In this document: positions 47,770 to 58,918 of the stretch, in pieces | Position numbering within the stretch: position 1 is the first letter of the stretch | How the letters are laid out: each line of letters begins with the position of its first letter | Assembly: GCA_017311185.1 (NCBI GenBank) | Contig: JAESUZ010002605.1 | Coordinates: 434,001 to 498,000 of the forward strand | Direction: 5' to 3' | From: Proteles cristata cristata | Taxonomy: Eukaryota > Chordata > Mammalia > Carnivora > Hyaenidae | DNA length: 64,000 nucleotides | Notes under the pieces: generated by a model | What the model was told of the DNA's origin: nothing | What the model saw: only the letters and a program-made list of their open reading frames with translations | Databases searched by the model: none | Position numbers and translations under genes: made by a program

Positions 47770-48990
47770 GTGATTGCTCTGGGGATACAGATATTTAGTG
47801 ATGCTTCACTCATTACTATGCCACACCAGACATATTCTAAGCATAGAGTCTCAGTGGTAAACAGGACCAAGTTCCCATTTGGCCAAAGGGTTTACCTTCT
47901 GGTGAAAGACAAAAGAGGAAAGAAAGAAGAAAGAAAAGAAAAGAAAAGAGAAGAGAAGAGAAGAGAAGAAAAGAAAAGAAAAGGAAAGGAAAGAAAAGAA
48001 AAGAAAAGGAAAGGAAAGGAAAGGAAAGGAAAGAAAAGGAAAGAAAAGGAAAGAAAAGGAAAGGAAAGGGAAGGGAAGGGAAGGGAAGGGAAGGGAAGGA
48101 AAGAAAGAAAAGAAAAGAAAGAAAGAAAGACAGAAAGAAAAAGAAAGAGAAAGAGAGAGGGAGGGAGGGAGGAAGAAAAAAAAAGGGAGGGAGGGAGGAA
48201 GGAGAAAGAAGGGAAGAAAGAACGAAAGAATATAAAAAACATATATAATGTAATTTCAGGTAGTGATAATACAAGGCAATGAAACAGCAGGCCAAGAACT
48301 AGAGCTTGCCTAGGGGCAGGGAGGGAGGAGAGGGAGGTTATTTTGAAGCTGTGTAAGGGAAGTTTCTCTGGGAGGTGAAATTTGAGCAAAGTCCTTAATG
48401 AGGAGAGAATGAACTAGGGGGTGATCAAGGAAGCACAGTCCAGGCCTAGCTGAATGAACAGCAACTGAAACTGTCCTCAGGTGAGAATAACCTTGGCATG
48501 TTCCAGAAATAGGAGGAAGGAGACCACGTACGGTGTTGCCAGAAGAAGAGTGGTACAAATCAGAGCAGAGGGGTGGGAGACAAGGTTGGGGCCTTACAGA
48601 CAACACCCTGGTGAAAACTTTGGATTTAATTTCAAGTGTGAGAGAATCTACAGATTGGCCAGAGCAGAGGAGTCTGGAGAGGAGTCTGGTTTATGTTTAA
48701 GAAGGTCTGGACTGCTTTGTGGACAACTGATTATAGGAACTCAAGAGTGGCATCAGAGATTGGGTGAGAGGTTTTTCTACGAATCCAGGAGAAAGACAAT
48801 GATAGCTAGAATTGGGTCATGGGAACAGAGGTGTAGAAACTGGTGAGAATCAGCAGATATTTTGAAAATAGAATTGACAAGACTTGCTGATGTGGGAGGC
48901 GAGTTGTAAACTGTGAGAGAAAGAGAAGAGAGGAGGAAAATTCTAATGACTGTGGAAGAGGTGGTGCCACTAGCTGAAATGGCAGATCAA
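47770..48990 (-). repeat. L2, antisense, split by a purine microsatellite
   Basis: Left of the tract: TGGTAAACAGGACCAAGTTC and TTTACCTTCTGGTGAAAGAC. Right of it: TAGTGATAATACAAGGCAAT, CTCTGGGAGGTGAAATTTGA, GGGCCTTACAGACAACACCC, TTGGATTTAATTTCAAGTGT, GACAAGACTTGCTGATGTGG and GAAGAGGTGGTGCCACTAGC. These are reversed L2 landmarks in order over more than 1 kb. The microsatellite grew where L2 normally reads GAGACAGACAATA. Confidence 0.7.
47911..48222. repeat. Long homopurine microsatellite (GAAAA/GGAAA/GGGAA)n
   Basis: A+G only from 47911 to 48130 (220 bases). One C at 48131, then A+G only again to 48222. Units change from GAAAA through GGAAA to GGGAA (six GGG runs at 48068-48095) and back. The open frames of 170 codons (+) and 152 and 165 codons (-) over it are Lys/Glu/Arg and Phe/Ser/Leu translations of the repeat, not proteins. 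Confidence 0.97.
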
Positions 48991-49048
48991 ACCATCATTA
49001 AGACAGCTCCTGGCCTCCAAGATGCAAGGAGCTCACATCATAGGGAAG

Positions 49049-49050
<2 letters not shown>

Positions 49051-49092
<42 letters not shown>
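49051..49092. repeat. (AC)21 microsatellite
   Basis: A perfect AC run just past the right end of the L2. Likely polymorphic in length. Confidence 0.97.
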
Positions 49093-49094
<2 letters not shown>

Positions 49095-49587
49095 GACAAG
49101 TGTTACAGAAATATACTCAGGAAATTCCTGATTTCTAGATTTTCCATAACTTTTATTTAAGACCTTCTTCTTTTGCCTTTAGCATAAATAGATCACTGAA
49201 TAGTGTGGCCTGTTGAGATACATGATATTTCAGTGCTGGCTGATTGTACAAATTGGTCTGTATAGCAGCATATTATTTATCATTACATATCATACAAAGA
49301 TCTATTGCTTGGCACCATAGAATGTATCCTCCTTGTCCATGTAAATATATGGGAAAGTATGCCTCTTTTCTGGCCAGATTTCCATAGTGGTTCTAGGCAA
49401 CCATGATTATTCAAGATAGAATCATAGTATCCTTTTCATACTCCATAAGACTCATCAATGTATTCAAAAGAGCAGAGTAGGAAGAGAGAGGAGTTTCATG
49501 CATTCATGGCAAAGATTTCATCACCCATGCAATGAAACTATAAAAAGGCTACATGGTAATAGGAGAATTGGTCCCCCACAATTACAG
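49093..49587. other. Unassigned sequence
   Basis: Nothing recognised between the AC run and the MER5 remnant. Confidence 0.5.
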
Positions 49588-49775
49588 AGTAGCAACTTGC
49601 AGATTCCCAAACTTTGGAAAGTGTGTTAAAATGCAGATTCCCCAGAACCCATCTATAGAATTTCTGATTCAGTAAGTTGAGAAAGGAGCCGAATGGGCTT
49701 TTTGTTTATTAAGCCTTTCTTCTCTGGGTCTGATGCTAAAGTTATACTGATCACCCTTGGAGAAGCACTACCATC
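49588..49775. mobile_element. MER5-type hAT-Charlie remnant
   Basis: GATTCCCAAACTTTGGAAAG, AATTTCTGATTCAGTAAGTT, TCTGATGCTAAAGTTATACT and CCCTTGGAGAAGCACT follow MER5A order. Ends are decayed. Confidence 0.75.
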
Positions 49776-51799
49776 TATCAGTATTTTTGTTTTATCCTGT
49801 GCCTTCTAGTAGTACACAGAGGAGTCATATTCAATATAAACTTTTATAATTAAGGATGACAAAAGATGAGAGATATTTTAAAGATTCTCTGACCTAACCC
49901 TTTATTTTTTTTTAAATATCAGAGTTTTAAGAAACAGATTGCTCTTAATTTCAGATCTAGTCACACATAAAACAAATCTTAAAGAAGTAACTATAATTAC
50001 CAAATATGGATTGCCTTAGGATATTTTAGTTATTTTTAATGGAGGCAAGCATGCTACATTTGAGTGATTTTATAAAAGCTGATTTAAATTTTTTTTTGCC
50101 TATGGCAAAAATTTTAGAAAGAGCTTTTGTGACTGCAATCAGTATGTTCAAATTATGCATAATTTTGTTTCCAACATTCTCGTCTTGGATCATAAGAAGT
50201 CAAGTATAATTACTAACAAGATGGAGAATTGTACCCTCACCTTGAGACATTTAGCATGTACTCTCATTAAAACTATAGGAAAAGACCCAAAATTACAAGG
50301 AAAAAAATATAGTACATTTTATTGTTCCTTTTACAAGCATATCAATTTCAATGAATAATCACAAACCTCAGGAAAATGCTCATCAACTTCTAATGCTATG
50401 AATCCTTTTGGGACAGATCCATCGGCATTTACTGTAATTAATTATTCATGTTTTCATTAACTTCCTATGGTATACTCTCATTAGCTGAAATAAAGATTGT
50501 CTCCAAATTCCGGGTTTTAAGATAGGTCTTAGCTTGTCAAAATTTTACCACTGGATTAAATAATTTAATGTTCTCGGAAAAACTATTGAAATAAATTTTA
50601 TCTTCCTAACATTTTTAAGAAATACCTGGAAAAAACAATATACTTTTATATGAATTAGTTTTGTGTACAAACTCATAAAATCGTAGATGAGAGCTCTTAA
50701 TATTAGATGATAATAAATATTAAAAAATGAATTTACAACTTTTAACCCAAGGGAACTTGTGTCTCTAGCACTTTTTCTTACAATATTAGAAAATAAAGAT
50801 TTTTATCAAAACTCCAGTAAGTTCATTTTCCCAATGTCTACTCTATTACTCATAATAGAAACTATGTATCATAGTGATATATGGCTTAATAAGTGCAAAT
50901 GAAGATAATAAAATTTACTCTCTCATAACTTGAGTTGTATCTTTGAATGTGAGAAAGACTGTGAGATCTTGAGCCTCTATTGAAAGCAAGAGATGTTCCT
51001 GGGACAAAGGACTTGAAGGTTAACCTTAAAAAAAAAAAAGCTGTTTGGGAAACTAGAATTCAAAACCAGTCAGTTCGGTACACTTTAAGAACAATTCTCC
51101 TGTACAAGAGTTAGAAAAGCATAAAAATGAGCATTAGCTAATAAACCAAAAGCTAAAAGAAAATTCTGCTACCACATGTAAAGCATCTCAACAGCTGAAA
51201 TAGAATCTCTAGTATTAATATTTCCTTTCTCTGGGCTTTTTGGACAAATGTATCCCGTTCATGGTTCCCCTAATTAGGTGCAGCCCTAAACAAAATTGTA
51301 AAGAAAGCCAAACCTGTCTCCCTTTCTGCATCTTTTCCCTCTTCTGATTACCTAGGTTCTCCTGCAAGCCCCATGTACTTTTATAGAACATGGGCTCTAA
51401 AATGCCAATGACACTTTATGCAACACTCCTGGAGGTGAGGGGGTACGGACATTACAGAAGAGAACTTTATGGGACTGTCTTGCCTGAGCACATACAGTTA
51501 ATCTGTAATGGTTACATCTCAAGGAGCACTCTAATACTAGGTAGGGATATTAACCTTTATGATCAGAATGTAAGGTGACTGATTTATACATCTGCATAAG
51601 ACAACTTGGATCAATGAAGAAAGGAAGGAAGAAGGAGGGAGGGAAAGGAGAAACAGTGACTGCAGTCAATCATCTTCAAGAATTACCAGGAAAATTCCAT
51701 GCGTGCTTCCCCTTATGATCCCAGTCTACCAATTGGATACCCCTTCTCTGGAGCATTTTGGAAAACCTTGGAAACTTGCTTCTTCTGACTCTAGTGGAA
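49776..51799. other. Unassigned AT-rich sequence, 2 kb
   Basis: Long stretches of A/T-rich DNA with no clear element. A short GGAA-rich patch at 51620-51650. No gene. Confidence 0.5.
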
Positions 51800-51978
51800 A
51801 GCAGTGTAGCATAGTGGTTAAGAGGGTACAGCATGGAGTAAGATTAACTGGGTTGGAATTCCAACTCTGACATAGGCAAATTCCTTAGCATCTCCATACC
51901 TCTGTTTCCTTATCTGCCACATGGGGATGACACCACACACGGTGGTGGTAAGTAATAAATGAGTTAATAAAGAGCCAA
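51800..51978 (+). repeat. MIR element, nearly full length
   Basis: GCAGTGTAGCATAGTGGTTA, GGGTTGGAATTCCAACTCTG, CTCTGTTTCCTTATCTGCCA, CATGGGGATGACACC and TAAATGAGTTAATAAAGAGC are classic MIR landmarks. The best preserved MIR head here. Confidence 0.88.
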
Positions 51979-54794
51979 TGTTTTGAAAATTGTAAGAATA
52001 GCGAAAGCTTGACAAAGGTTGAGTAGCCGCAGCTGTGGAGTCCCAGGAATCTCTTACTTCTATTTTGCCATACTCACCTATGTAACACAACCAGAAAACA
52101 GACGTTTTTGATCCTCATGAGGGTGTTAGATAGAGGAAGGGTAGTGCTTGTGAGAAAGAGTTAGAAAGAATTGTAATTATTTAATTTGCAAAGAGAAAAC
52201 CTAAGGAATCTTTCTGGGAATAGCTTCTGTTTTGCCCAGAAGCAGCAGAAAAGCTCCAATAACAACAAGAGAACAGGAGGGATGTATTTGTGTGGGCTGT
52301 AAGGACAAATGCTCTGACTGAAGAAGGTGTTCAAGTCTGAAACAATTGTCACGGGAGTGGAGGAGGCTGCCTGCTGCAGACATGGTTGGGCCCGGGGCAA
52401 GCAGATAAGCAAGGTGCCCTTGAAAACGTCTTCAAGCCCCATGTAACTGTTTCTGAGGGAATTCTGCTGTATGTGTTTATAAACATAACAGAAATGTATA
52501 CAGCTTTGGGCTAAAAACTTCAGATTTTAGCAGGAAAGTATTTGTTCTGTCTTTACTATGACAGAAGCATGGTGTCATGCTAACACTGACCCCATATGAC
52601 CAAAATTCTTCATTCTCTATTTGAAAACACTTACGAGTAATGATATAGTAAACACTGTAGCTTAATAGGAACCCTTATATTTCAGAATAGAAACAGACTT
52701 TTTAACGTAGGGACTTGATTTTTGAGAATATTCATGACACACCTTAATCATCTGATAGACTTGAGTAAACATCAAATATGTAAGAGGATGAAAGCATAAA
52801 TAAAAGCTATAAATAATTCATTAATGAGTGCTCTCACGTTTTGGAAATGCAAATTAATTCTTAGAATAGTGTACAGGCCAACTGTTCATGCAAGAAGTGG
52901 AAGAAAAATATTCTGTAGAAAAGCTCCCAGGAGGGATATATGAGTCTTTTTAGTAAATATGCCTAATGATTCTTTTTGACCTCACAACATAAATCATAAC
53001 AAATTGAGTCATTCAGTAACTTTTTGAGATGGCATAATAAAAGACCTATTAAAAATCTCAGGGTATGTATAGTGTGCTGTCATACACATAGATTAAGGCT
53101 CTTATATTAAGGTTATAAAATATTTTTTGTTGTTGGTTTCCATTTTAAAATCAAATATTACTTTCCTCAGCACAAATAGTTGAGGGTTTCGTTAATTCCA
53201 AAAGCCCATTGGTCAAAAATCCCAGCGGGAGAATGTTTCTATAGTGAATTCACTTTACTTCCCTGAAATATTATCAGAAAACAGCAACTTGGGAGTTAAG
53301 CCACAGGAACTAGAATCTATGCAGGACTTTGTAGTAATGCCACACTACTGTTCAGCAACGTGTCATTCTTCACCTGGTTTACAGGCCAATGTGATGAGGT
53401 ATGGTACGCCAGAGCTGCAGCGTGTATGACCTCCCTGTCAGACTTCTACCTTGCAACGTCTGTAACAAATTCTCAAGCATTTGGATTTCTGCATTTCTGA
53501 CAGGGTGGGCTGTTTTTTGTTTGTTGAGATTTCCAGTGGAGTCTTAGTATTACTGCTGGCAACAGAAAAAGAAGAGAACAGACACTGAAAGAAGAGAACC
53601 CATCTTGAAGACTCTTAAAGGAATGGAGTCCACTGAAAGGATCTATTGCTGGGGAAGGACATACCTCTGAGGAGAATCTAGTGGAGGTCACAGCCCTGAG
53701 CCTTCACCCATTCCCCACCCCCACCTCAAGGCTCCCAGCTCCCAATGGCTCCAGGCTGGCACCTAGGTGATTTCCAGGGTATCCAGTTTTTGTCCACAAA
53801 AAATGAATTTTCCTCAGAGCACATATTATTCGCAGTGGGTGACTTGAGAAATGGGTAAAATAAAAGACAGCATATGTGTAATCTGTGGTTAAATGAATAG
53901 AATGTTCAGATAACATTGTTTGCTTTCAATTACAGTAATATCGCACGGTTGGCCAACTTGAGAGAAACAGATGGGTGGCTATCTTCATTTTTCTAAATAT
54001 TTCCTGAAGAGTTAAGACATGTTCATAGTGTGGCTTTTATAAAGTTAAGAGTTTAGTCTCCTGTTCTCTAAGCAAAGCACTGCACTTTTTGTGAGAAAGG
54101 GGGGTTATCTATTTCTTCTAAAATGCCTTAATGAATGGGAAAAGATATGGTTAGGTTACAGAGTACAGCAACATTTGGTTTTGGCATCATTATCTGGGGA
54201 TTTTTGTGCTTTTCTTCCTCCTTTGCCTTATCTCTTTTCCCTTTTCACAGTTCACACTTACACAAACTGTGTCATTCATTGTAATGATAAAGCAAGTACT
54301 GAGTGTTTAGCTTTCATTCTTGCCCTGGGATGTTAAAACTGACAGCTTAGCACCTCTATTACTTTTTATCGGTGAGTCATTGCCCTTGCCAACACTCAAG
54401 ATAAGAAAGTCTCACACTTGCCAGAAGGAGAAAAAAAAAAAACCAAAAAACCAGGAAAACTGAAAAGAGAACTGGGGCGGGGTTATACTAACCACAAAAT
54501 GGGTGGCAGGAAGCTGTTTTAAAAGTGGATGGGAATTGCCATTCACCAGGACAAAGTTATAAATGAGAAACTGTCTGGTGTGATTTAGGTCATTTCCAAC
54601 AGAGTCAATTTTCAACTACCCAGTTAACCAGTGTAAACCTCTGAAGGAGTACAGAAATCCAGGACTTGATCTCATTTTAATTCAAATGTTAAAAGACCTC
54701 CACTCAAAATGAATCTGGCTACTTCTAAATACTAAATCCGTATTTATGAGATTAGCCACAAGAAGAGAGAATCAACATGTGATACTACTGTATT

Positions 54795-54836
54795 TGTGTG
54801 TGCGCATGCGTGCATACGTGTGTGTGTGTGTGTGTA
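54795..54836. repeat. (TG)n with GCGCATGCG alternating purine-pyrimidine core
   Basis: TGTGTGTGCGCATGCGTGCA runs on to a perfect TG stretch. The whole 40 bases alternate purine and pyrimidine apart from ATACG, a Z-DNA-prone pattern. Confidence 0.9.
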
Positions 54837-55804
54837 CAGACAAATTACCTCATGAGAGGATCAGGGAATTCAATGACACAGTAAGACTATTTCTGAATCT
54901 CTGCTATTCACTGATAAATTTGGGAAGATTAAACAAAGTTTTATGTTCCTTTTCTTCCTCTATTACAGGCCATCTTTCCTGGCACTCTGCTTCCATTCAT
55001 ATTGTCCGCATACTTAAAAAAGACATGAACAGGTCTGTGAGGAACCTTCACATTCAATAGATACCCCACAGATGTTCTGTCTGGTGGTTCATAAAGGGTT
55101 TGAGAAGTCCCTGAAAATATTACGGTGATTTAAAGTTCCCATGTACAACTAGTTCCTCTTTCTATGGACTGAATGGTTGAGGTCATACCGAAATGGAGAA
55201 TAGCCATATGTGACGTGTGCTAAAACCTTTGCATGTCATCATAGTTTGCGCGCTCAATGACCATGTGAAGTTCTGAGCGAGCATAAGCCGCATCCATAAA
55301 ACATCCTCTGCTGATTGATTCCCAATTACAATTACTTTGAAGTGAAATAAGAACTTAAAGATGCCTACAAAGCAATCTGTGTGAAGAAATCTTCTAATCT
55401 ATAATTTCTCTTCAGTTACTCAATTGCCTTGCCCATATCTAATCTGAGAGCATTGTGTTTTAGCAATTAACTTTTAAGAATACTCTCCAAGTTTCACATT
55501 CATCATTAGCTATCCAAATCAGTATTCATTATAAGGAATAAAGCTACTTTCTGGTTGCATTCAAATTTATTTCATTAACATAATATTTAATTCACTTGTG
55601 TAATTACAGATATAAACAAGTCTGGAACTACTATGGATCAACATCCTACTTGTAGGAGCAAACATGCAAAGAGTATAATAGGGAGGGGCTGGTAGCCTCT
55701 AGATTTCAGCTAGCCATGAGCATCAGTCCTTAAATCTCACAGAGGGAACAGAGGGTGATGACTAATCCAGTGAACTGATAACCGAAGTCAGATTTAAATA
55801 TTTC

Positions 55805-55885
55805 TTATTGTATTCCCAACTCACAGATGGAGAAACTGAAATACTGAAAATTTAAGTACTTTAATTACTGCACATATCTGGTAAA
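55805..55885 (-). repeat. MIR trace, antisense
   Basis: CTCACAGATGGAGAAACTGA (AATACTGAAAATTTAAGTAC follows) recalls the reversed MIR core. Weak. Confidence 0.35.
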
Positions 55886-56009
55886 AAAACCCTTAAAGAA
55901 TATACAGGAAAAATGATTATATGGAAATTCTAAGCATTATCTAGGAATAAATAATGCTGTTTATGTAAAATGGCCAATTACATTCCAGTGAATAGTGGAT
56001 ATGCTAAAA

Positions 56010-56775
56010 GCATAGGGATAGTTAAAATAGGACTCAAGGAAGCCTTCTAAAAAGAACAGTGCTTAAGCTGAAGTACAAACCAACCAGACAGAAGAAGGAC
56101 ATAGGCCCAGGATATGAAGGAGGGCCAAGGCAAAGAGCACTGCATGGGAAGAGAATTGTCAATAATTCCCGGAGTGAAACGAACATGATTAAATAAAATG
56201 AGTTAAAGAGATGAGTAGAGGCCAAATACAAAAAAAAAAAAAAGATATGCTAGAGAATTTAAACTTAGGAATTAAGCATTTGAATCCCAGGCTCAGATTT
56301 GAGCTTTTGCTTATCACCTGAGTGCACTGTGGAGAGAGGACTGGAATGCCAGATAGGAAGGGGGCTATAGCACTAATCCAAGCAAGAGCTGATCGTGGCC
56401 TGAGTTTGCATAACATCTATGGAGATGGTGAGGAGATATACATTTAGTTGCTAGCTTCATCAGGACTTGCTAATTAATCAGATGCAGAGGTGGTGGTGAG
56501 AATGAGGAATATTAAGTGTGAATGAGGCTTCTGGAGTAGTAGTCATCTAGATAGAGGGAGGTATCCTCATTCCTTGAGATGTCCAACTCATGAGGGAAAG
56601 GAGTAAGGTTCAGGGGTGATGAAATTTAATTCTTAAACATGTTACATTTGAACATAAAGTTTGAGATGACCTAAGAGTGGCTGAATAAGTCTAGAGTTTA
56701 GGAAAAAGATGTGGGCTGAAAATATGGATATGGTAAGTGTCAGCACATAGGTGTAAGTGAAATTCACAGAAAATG
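56010..56775 (-). repeat. L2, antisense
   Basis: ACTCAAGGAAGCCTTCTAAA, AGCACTGCATGGGAAGAGAA, AATCCAAGCAAGAGCTGATC, TCAGGACTTGCTAATTAATC, AAACATGTTACATTTGAACA and AAGTTTGAGATGACCTAAGA match reversed L2 from the 3' region back into ORF2. Confidence 0.6.
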
Positions 56776-58239
56776 AAATAAGGAGAGTGGAAATAAAATG
56801 AGCCAAACTGCCCCCAAATGGTAGTCAATTTCTGACTGCTTCCATCATATGGGTGATAGGTCAGTCAGCAAGCCACCACACTTATACATAAAGGCACGTG
56901 TATAATGGCATACTTTTTAAAAACTCAAAAGCACTAAGCCTGATTTTCCTTACATGAAATAGATGGGGGAGACTGAACTGAACATAGGGGGACTCTGGTG
57001 TTTCTTGACCACTCCAAGCAGACAAACCGAGATGCCATCATTATAAATATTTCCTAATTGTACATCATCCAAAAAAGTGGTGGAGTTGACACTAATAGCA
57101 GTGGAAGGAAAAGGATGGGATATCATATCCAAAGTGTTCTTCGACTTCAAAGTGAGTCTTTACTCTCCTCCAAGAATGGGAGTGCTTATTAACAGATGAT
57201 TTGCTGCAGTAGAAATCAAAGAGCACTGGAATTGGAGTTAAAGTCTCCACTGGACAAACTACTTCCACTCCTCCATAATGAACAGTTTAAGCAGTCCCTA
57301 AGGAATGCTTTGGCAGACGGCCTGCAAGAAACAACTGACTGCAGAAGTTGAACTATAAAATAAGCTTCCTCTTTTCACCACAAACAGGTTAGTTACCTTC
57401 TCTGGGTCTATGTGCTCACCTAGAGGAGGAGGGTGTTCACAGATGATCTCTGGGGTTTCCAACATCCTGTAGCCCCAATCACCTGCAGGAGTAAGTCAGG
57501 ATACAGATTTCACTGGGGAAGTCCTACATGCCTGAGTCCTCCTCGGCCACCACCACCACCACGACCCATGGCCCTCCTGGCTGAGCAGGCAGTCAAGTGC
57601 TTTTAGCCTGGTAGCATTCTCAATCAGAATTTGTCATCACTCAAAGCCCAGGTAGACTATGATGCCTATATTAATCTCTTCCTCCAAGGCCCTAGTTTTC
57701 ATTTTGCCTTGAAATAACTGTTGACTATTTTTACTATTCCTAGCTGTTGCATACACTCAACGATTGCCATCACAGCTTATTCGAAGGTCATTTCCCAGAA
57801 TTTCCCCCCAGCTCGATCCAGTGCACTAAGGCTGGCTATTTTAACGCAATATACCGTTTCCAATGCCATGACTTTTATATTGTATTGTTTTTATCTTTTG
57901 AGCTGACATATGTGGGGGAAAAAATCGACCACTATTAACGTTAAAGGAACTGTATTTTCACAGAAACCATTGTTTCATCTGTGGATAATTTCTAATTTTT
58001 TTTTTTTTAATTTGGAATTGAACATTTTCCTGTTAACAGAACTAACTTTACTGCTCTCACGTTCGCCAATATACCTCCAACTGCGAGAGCTGGCCCAGTG
58101 TTTGTTCAATTGTCTGCACACTCCCTTTTTCTCTTCAGCTCCATTTGATATATGTTTCCCAGGACGTAGTGGAGACTGCTGGCCGGAGAGGCTGGAAAAT
58201 ATAACTCCAAATTTCCTACAATCTCAGCTCCACTTTCTC
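56776..58239. promoter_or_regulatory. LRIG3 upstream flank, possible distal promoter
   Basis: Single-copy-looking DNA before the CpG island. A CAC run at 57549-57562. A SOX-type motif CCATTGTTT lies at 57967-57975 and a T-rich run at 57996-58008. Isolated CpGs increase from about 57780. Regulatory role is inference from position. Confidence 0.35.
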
Positions 58240-58275
58240 CCGCGCTCGCGCCGGGGGCTGGAGCCCGGTTGTGGT

Positions 58276-58345
58276 CACGTGGACTCGGGGAGACGGGGTC
58301 TGGCCGGCCAATGGGCGCGCGACGGCTCTGCACGCCCCGCCTCCC
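58276..58345 (+). promoter_or_regulatory. Core LRIG3 promoter motifs: E-box, CCAAT box, GC box
   Basis: Three classical elements lie within 70 bases. A palindromic E-box CACGTG (58276-58281, in the context GTCACGTGG) fits USF/TFE/MYC-type factors. A CCAAT box (58308-58312, CCAATGGGC) fits NF-Y. A CCCCGCC GC box (58335-58341) fits SP/KLF factors. No TATA box is evident at a fitting distance. CCAAT boxes usually lie 60-100 bases before the start site, which would put transcription initiation near 58370-58420. That start position is inference. Confidence 0.6.
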
Positions 58346-58500
58346 GCCTCCACCGCGCCGGGACTTCGCGCACCGCCGCGGGGAGGAGGCGAAAAAGTTT
58401 CTCTGCGGGCGAGAGGGGCTTCGGCACGCCGACGCTGCCGGGGCTGCAACGCCGCCACCGCTGGCCGTCCTCTCAGGTTTTCTTCTCGCCGCTCCGGGGC

Positions 58501-58527
58501 ATGAACGGGCTTCGCTACCGGGCGTAA
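58501..58527 (+). other. Possible upstream ORF in the LRIG3 5' UTR (8 codons)
   Basis: An ATG at 58501 opens a frame of eight codons (MNGLRYRA) closed by TAA at 58525-58527, 146 bases before the LRIG3 ATG. It is not in frame with LRIG3. If transcription starts upstream of 58501 this uORF would be in the mRNA and could lower translation of the main frame. The ATG context (C at -3, A at +4) is weak. Whether the base range is transcribed is not known from sequence alone. Confidence 0.35.
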
Positions 58528-58673
58528 AAGAAGAGTTTGCCGGGGAGCGTCGGGAAGGGCGCGCAGGCGCTGCCCCTCGCGCGGGCGGCTACTCTCGGCT
58601 GCAAGTTTGTGCGGGGCCCCGAGCGCGCGCCGGCTGCGGAGCGCTGGGCCGAGCTAGAGGCCGCAGGAGCGCG

Positions 58674-58918
58674 ATGGGCGAGCCGAGGCTCCGCGCGCCG
58701 GCGGTGGCGCTGGGACTGCTGCTGTGCGCGGTGCTGGGGCGGCTGGGCCCGGCCGAGGGCAGCGGTCGCGGCGGCCCGGGGGCACTGGGGCAGCCTTCCG
58801 GGGCCGTCGCCGAGCGCCGGTGTCCCGCTCCCTGCCGCTGCCTCGGGGACCTCCTGGACTGCAGTCGCCAGCGGCTGGCGCGCCTTCCCGAGTCGCTGCC
58901 GCCGTGGGTCGCTCGGCT
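58674..58918 (+). CDS. LRIG3: LRIG3 exon 1 (coding part), 5' end of the gene
   Basis: Encodes the first 81 complete codons plus two bases of codon 82 of LRIG3, a single-pass membrane protein with leucine-rich repeats and Ig-like domains. The family modulates growth-factor receptor signalling, and LRIG3 is implicated in neural crest and inner-ear development. Seen here: a signal peptide whose hydrophobic core is about residues 11-22 (VALGLLLCAVLG), a Gly/Pro-rich linker, then an LRR N-terminal cap with C50, C54, C56 and C63 (C-x3-C-x-C-x6-C). The stretch CRCLGDLLDCSR and the ending PWVARL match LRIG3; LRIG1 and LRIG2 differ clearly in this stretch. The ATG at 58674 has G at -3 and +4, a good initiation context, and places the signal peptide at the N-terminus. 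The exon ends CT|GTAAGT, so the Leu codon is split and the reading frame would otherwise stop at 58920. No frameshift is visible. The LRR, Ig and transmembrane exons lie beyond the window. Confidence 0.95.

Larger units (their letters stand above)
51979..56009. other. Unassigned intergenic sequence, 4 kb
   Basis: Apart from the TG repeat at 54795 and a MIR trace at 55805 no element is recognised. Small frames (for example 90 and 93 minus codons at 51818-52442, 81 and 104 plus codons at 54091-55060) have no known motif. CpGs cluster unusually at 55190-55310. Confidence 0.5.

Noticed and set aside
47770..48389. Open frames of 152-170 codons on both strands
   Set aside because: They are translations of the GAAAA/GGAAA repeat (Lys/Glu/Arg or Phe/Ser/Leu runs), without any non-repeat domain.
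57910..58527. 205-codon plus frame overlapping the promoter
   Set aside because: Starts in AT-rich DNA and runs through promoter motifs in a different frame from LRIG3. No domain. GC-rich chance frame.
58674..58918. LRIG1 or LRIG2 instead of LRIG3
   Set aside because: The LRRNT sequence CRCLGDLLDCSR, LARLPE and PWVARL and the linker LGQPSG agree with LRIG3 and differ from LRIG1 and LRIG2.
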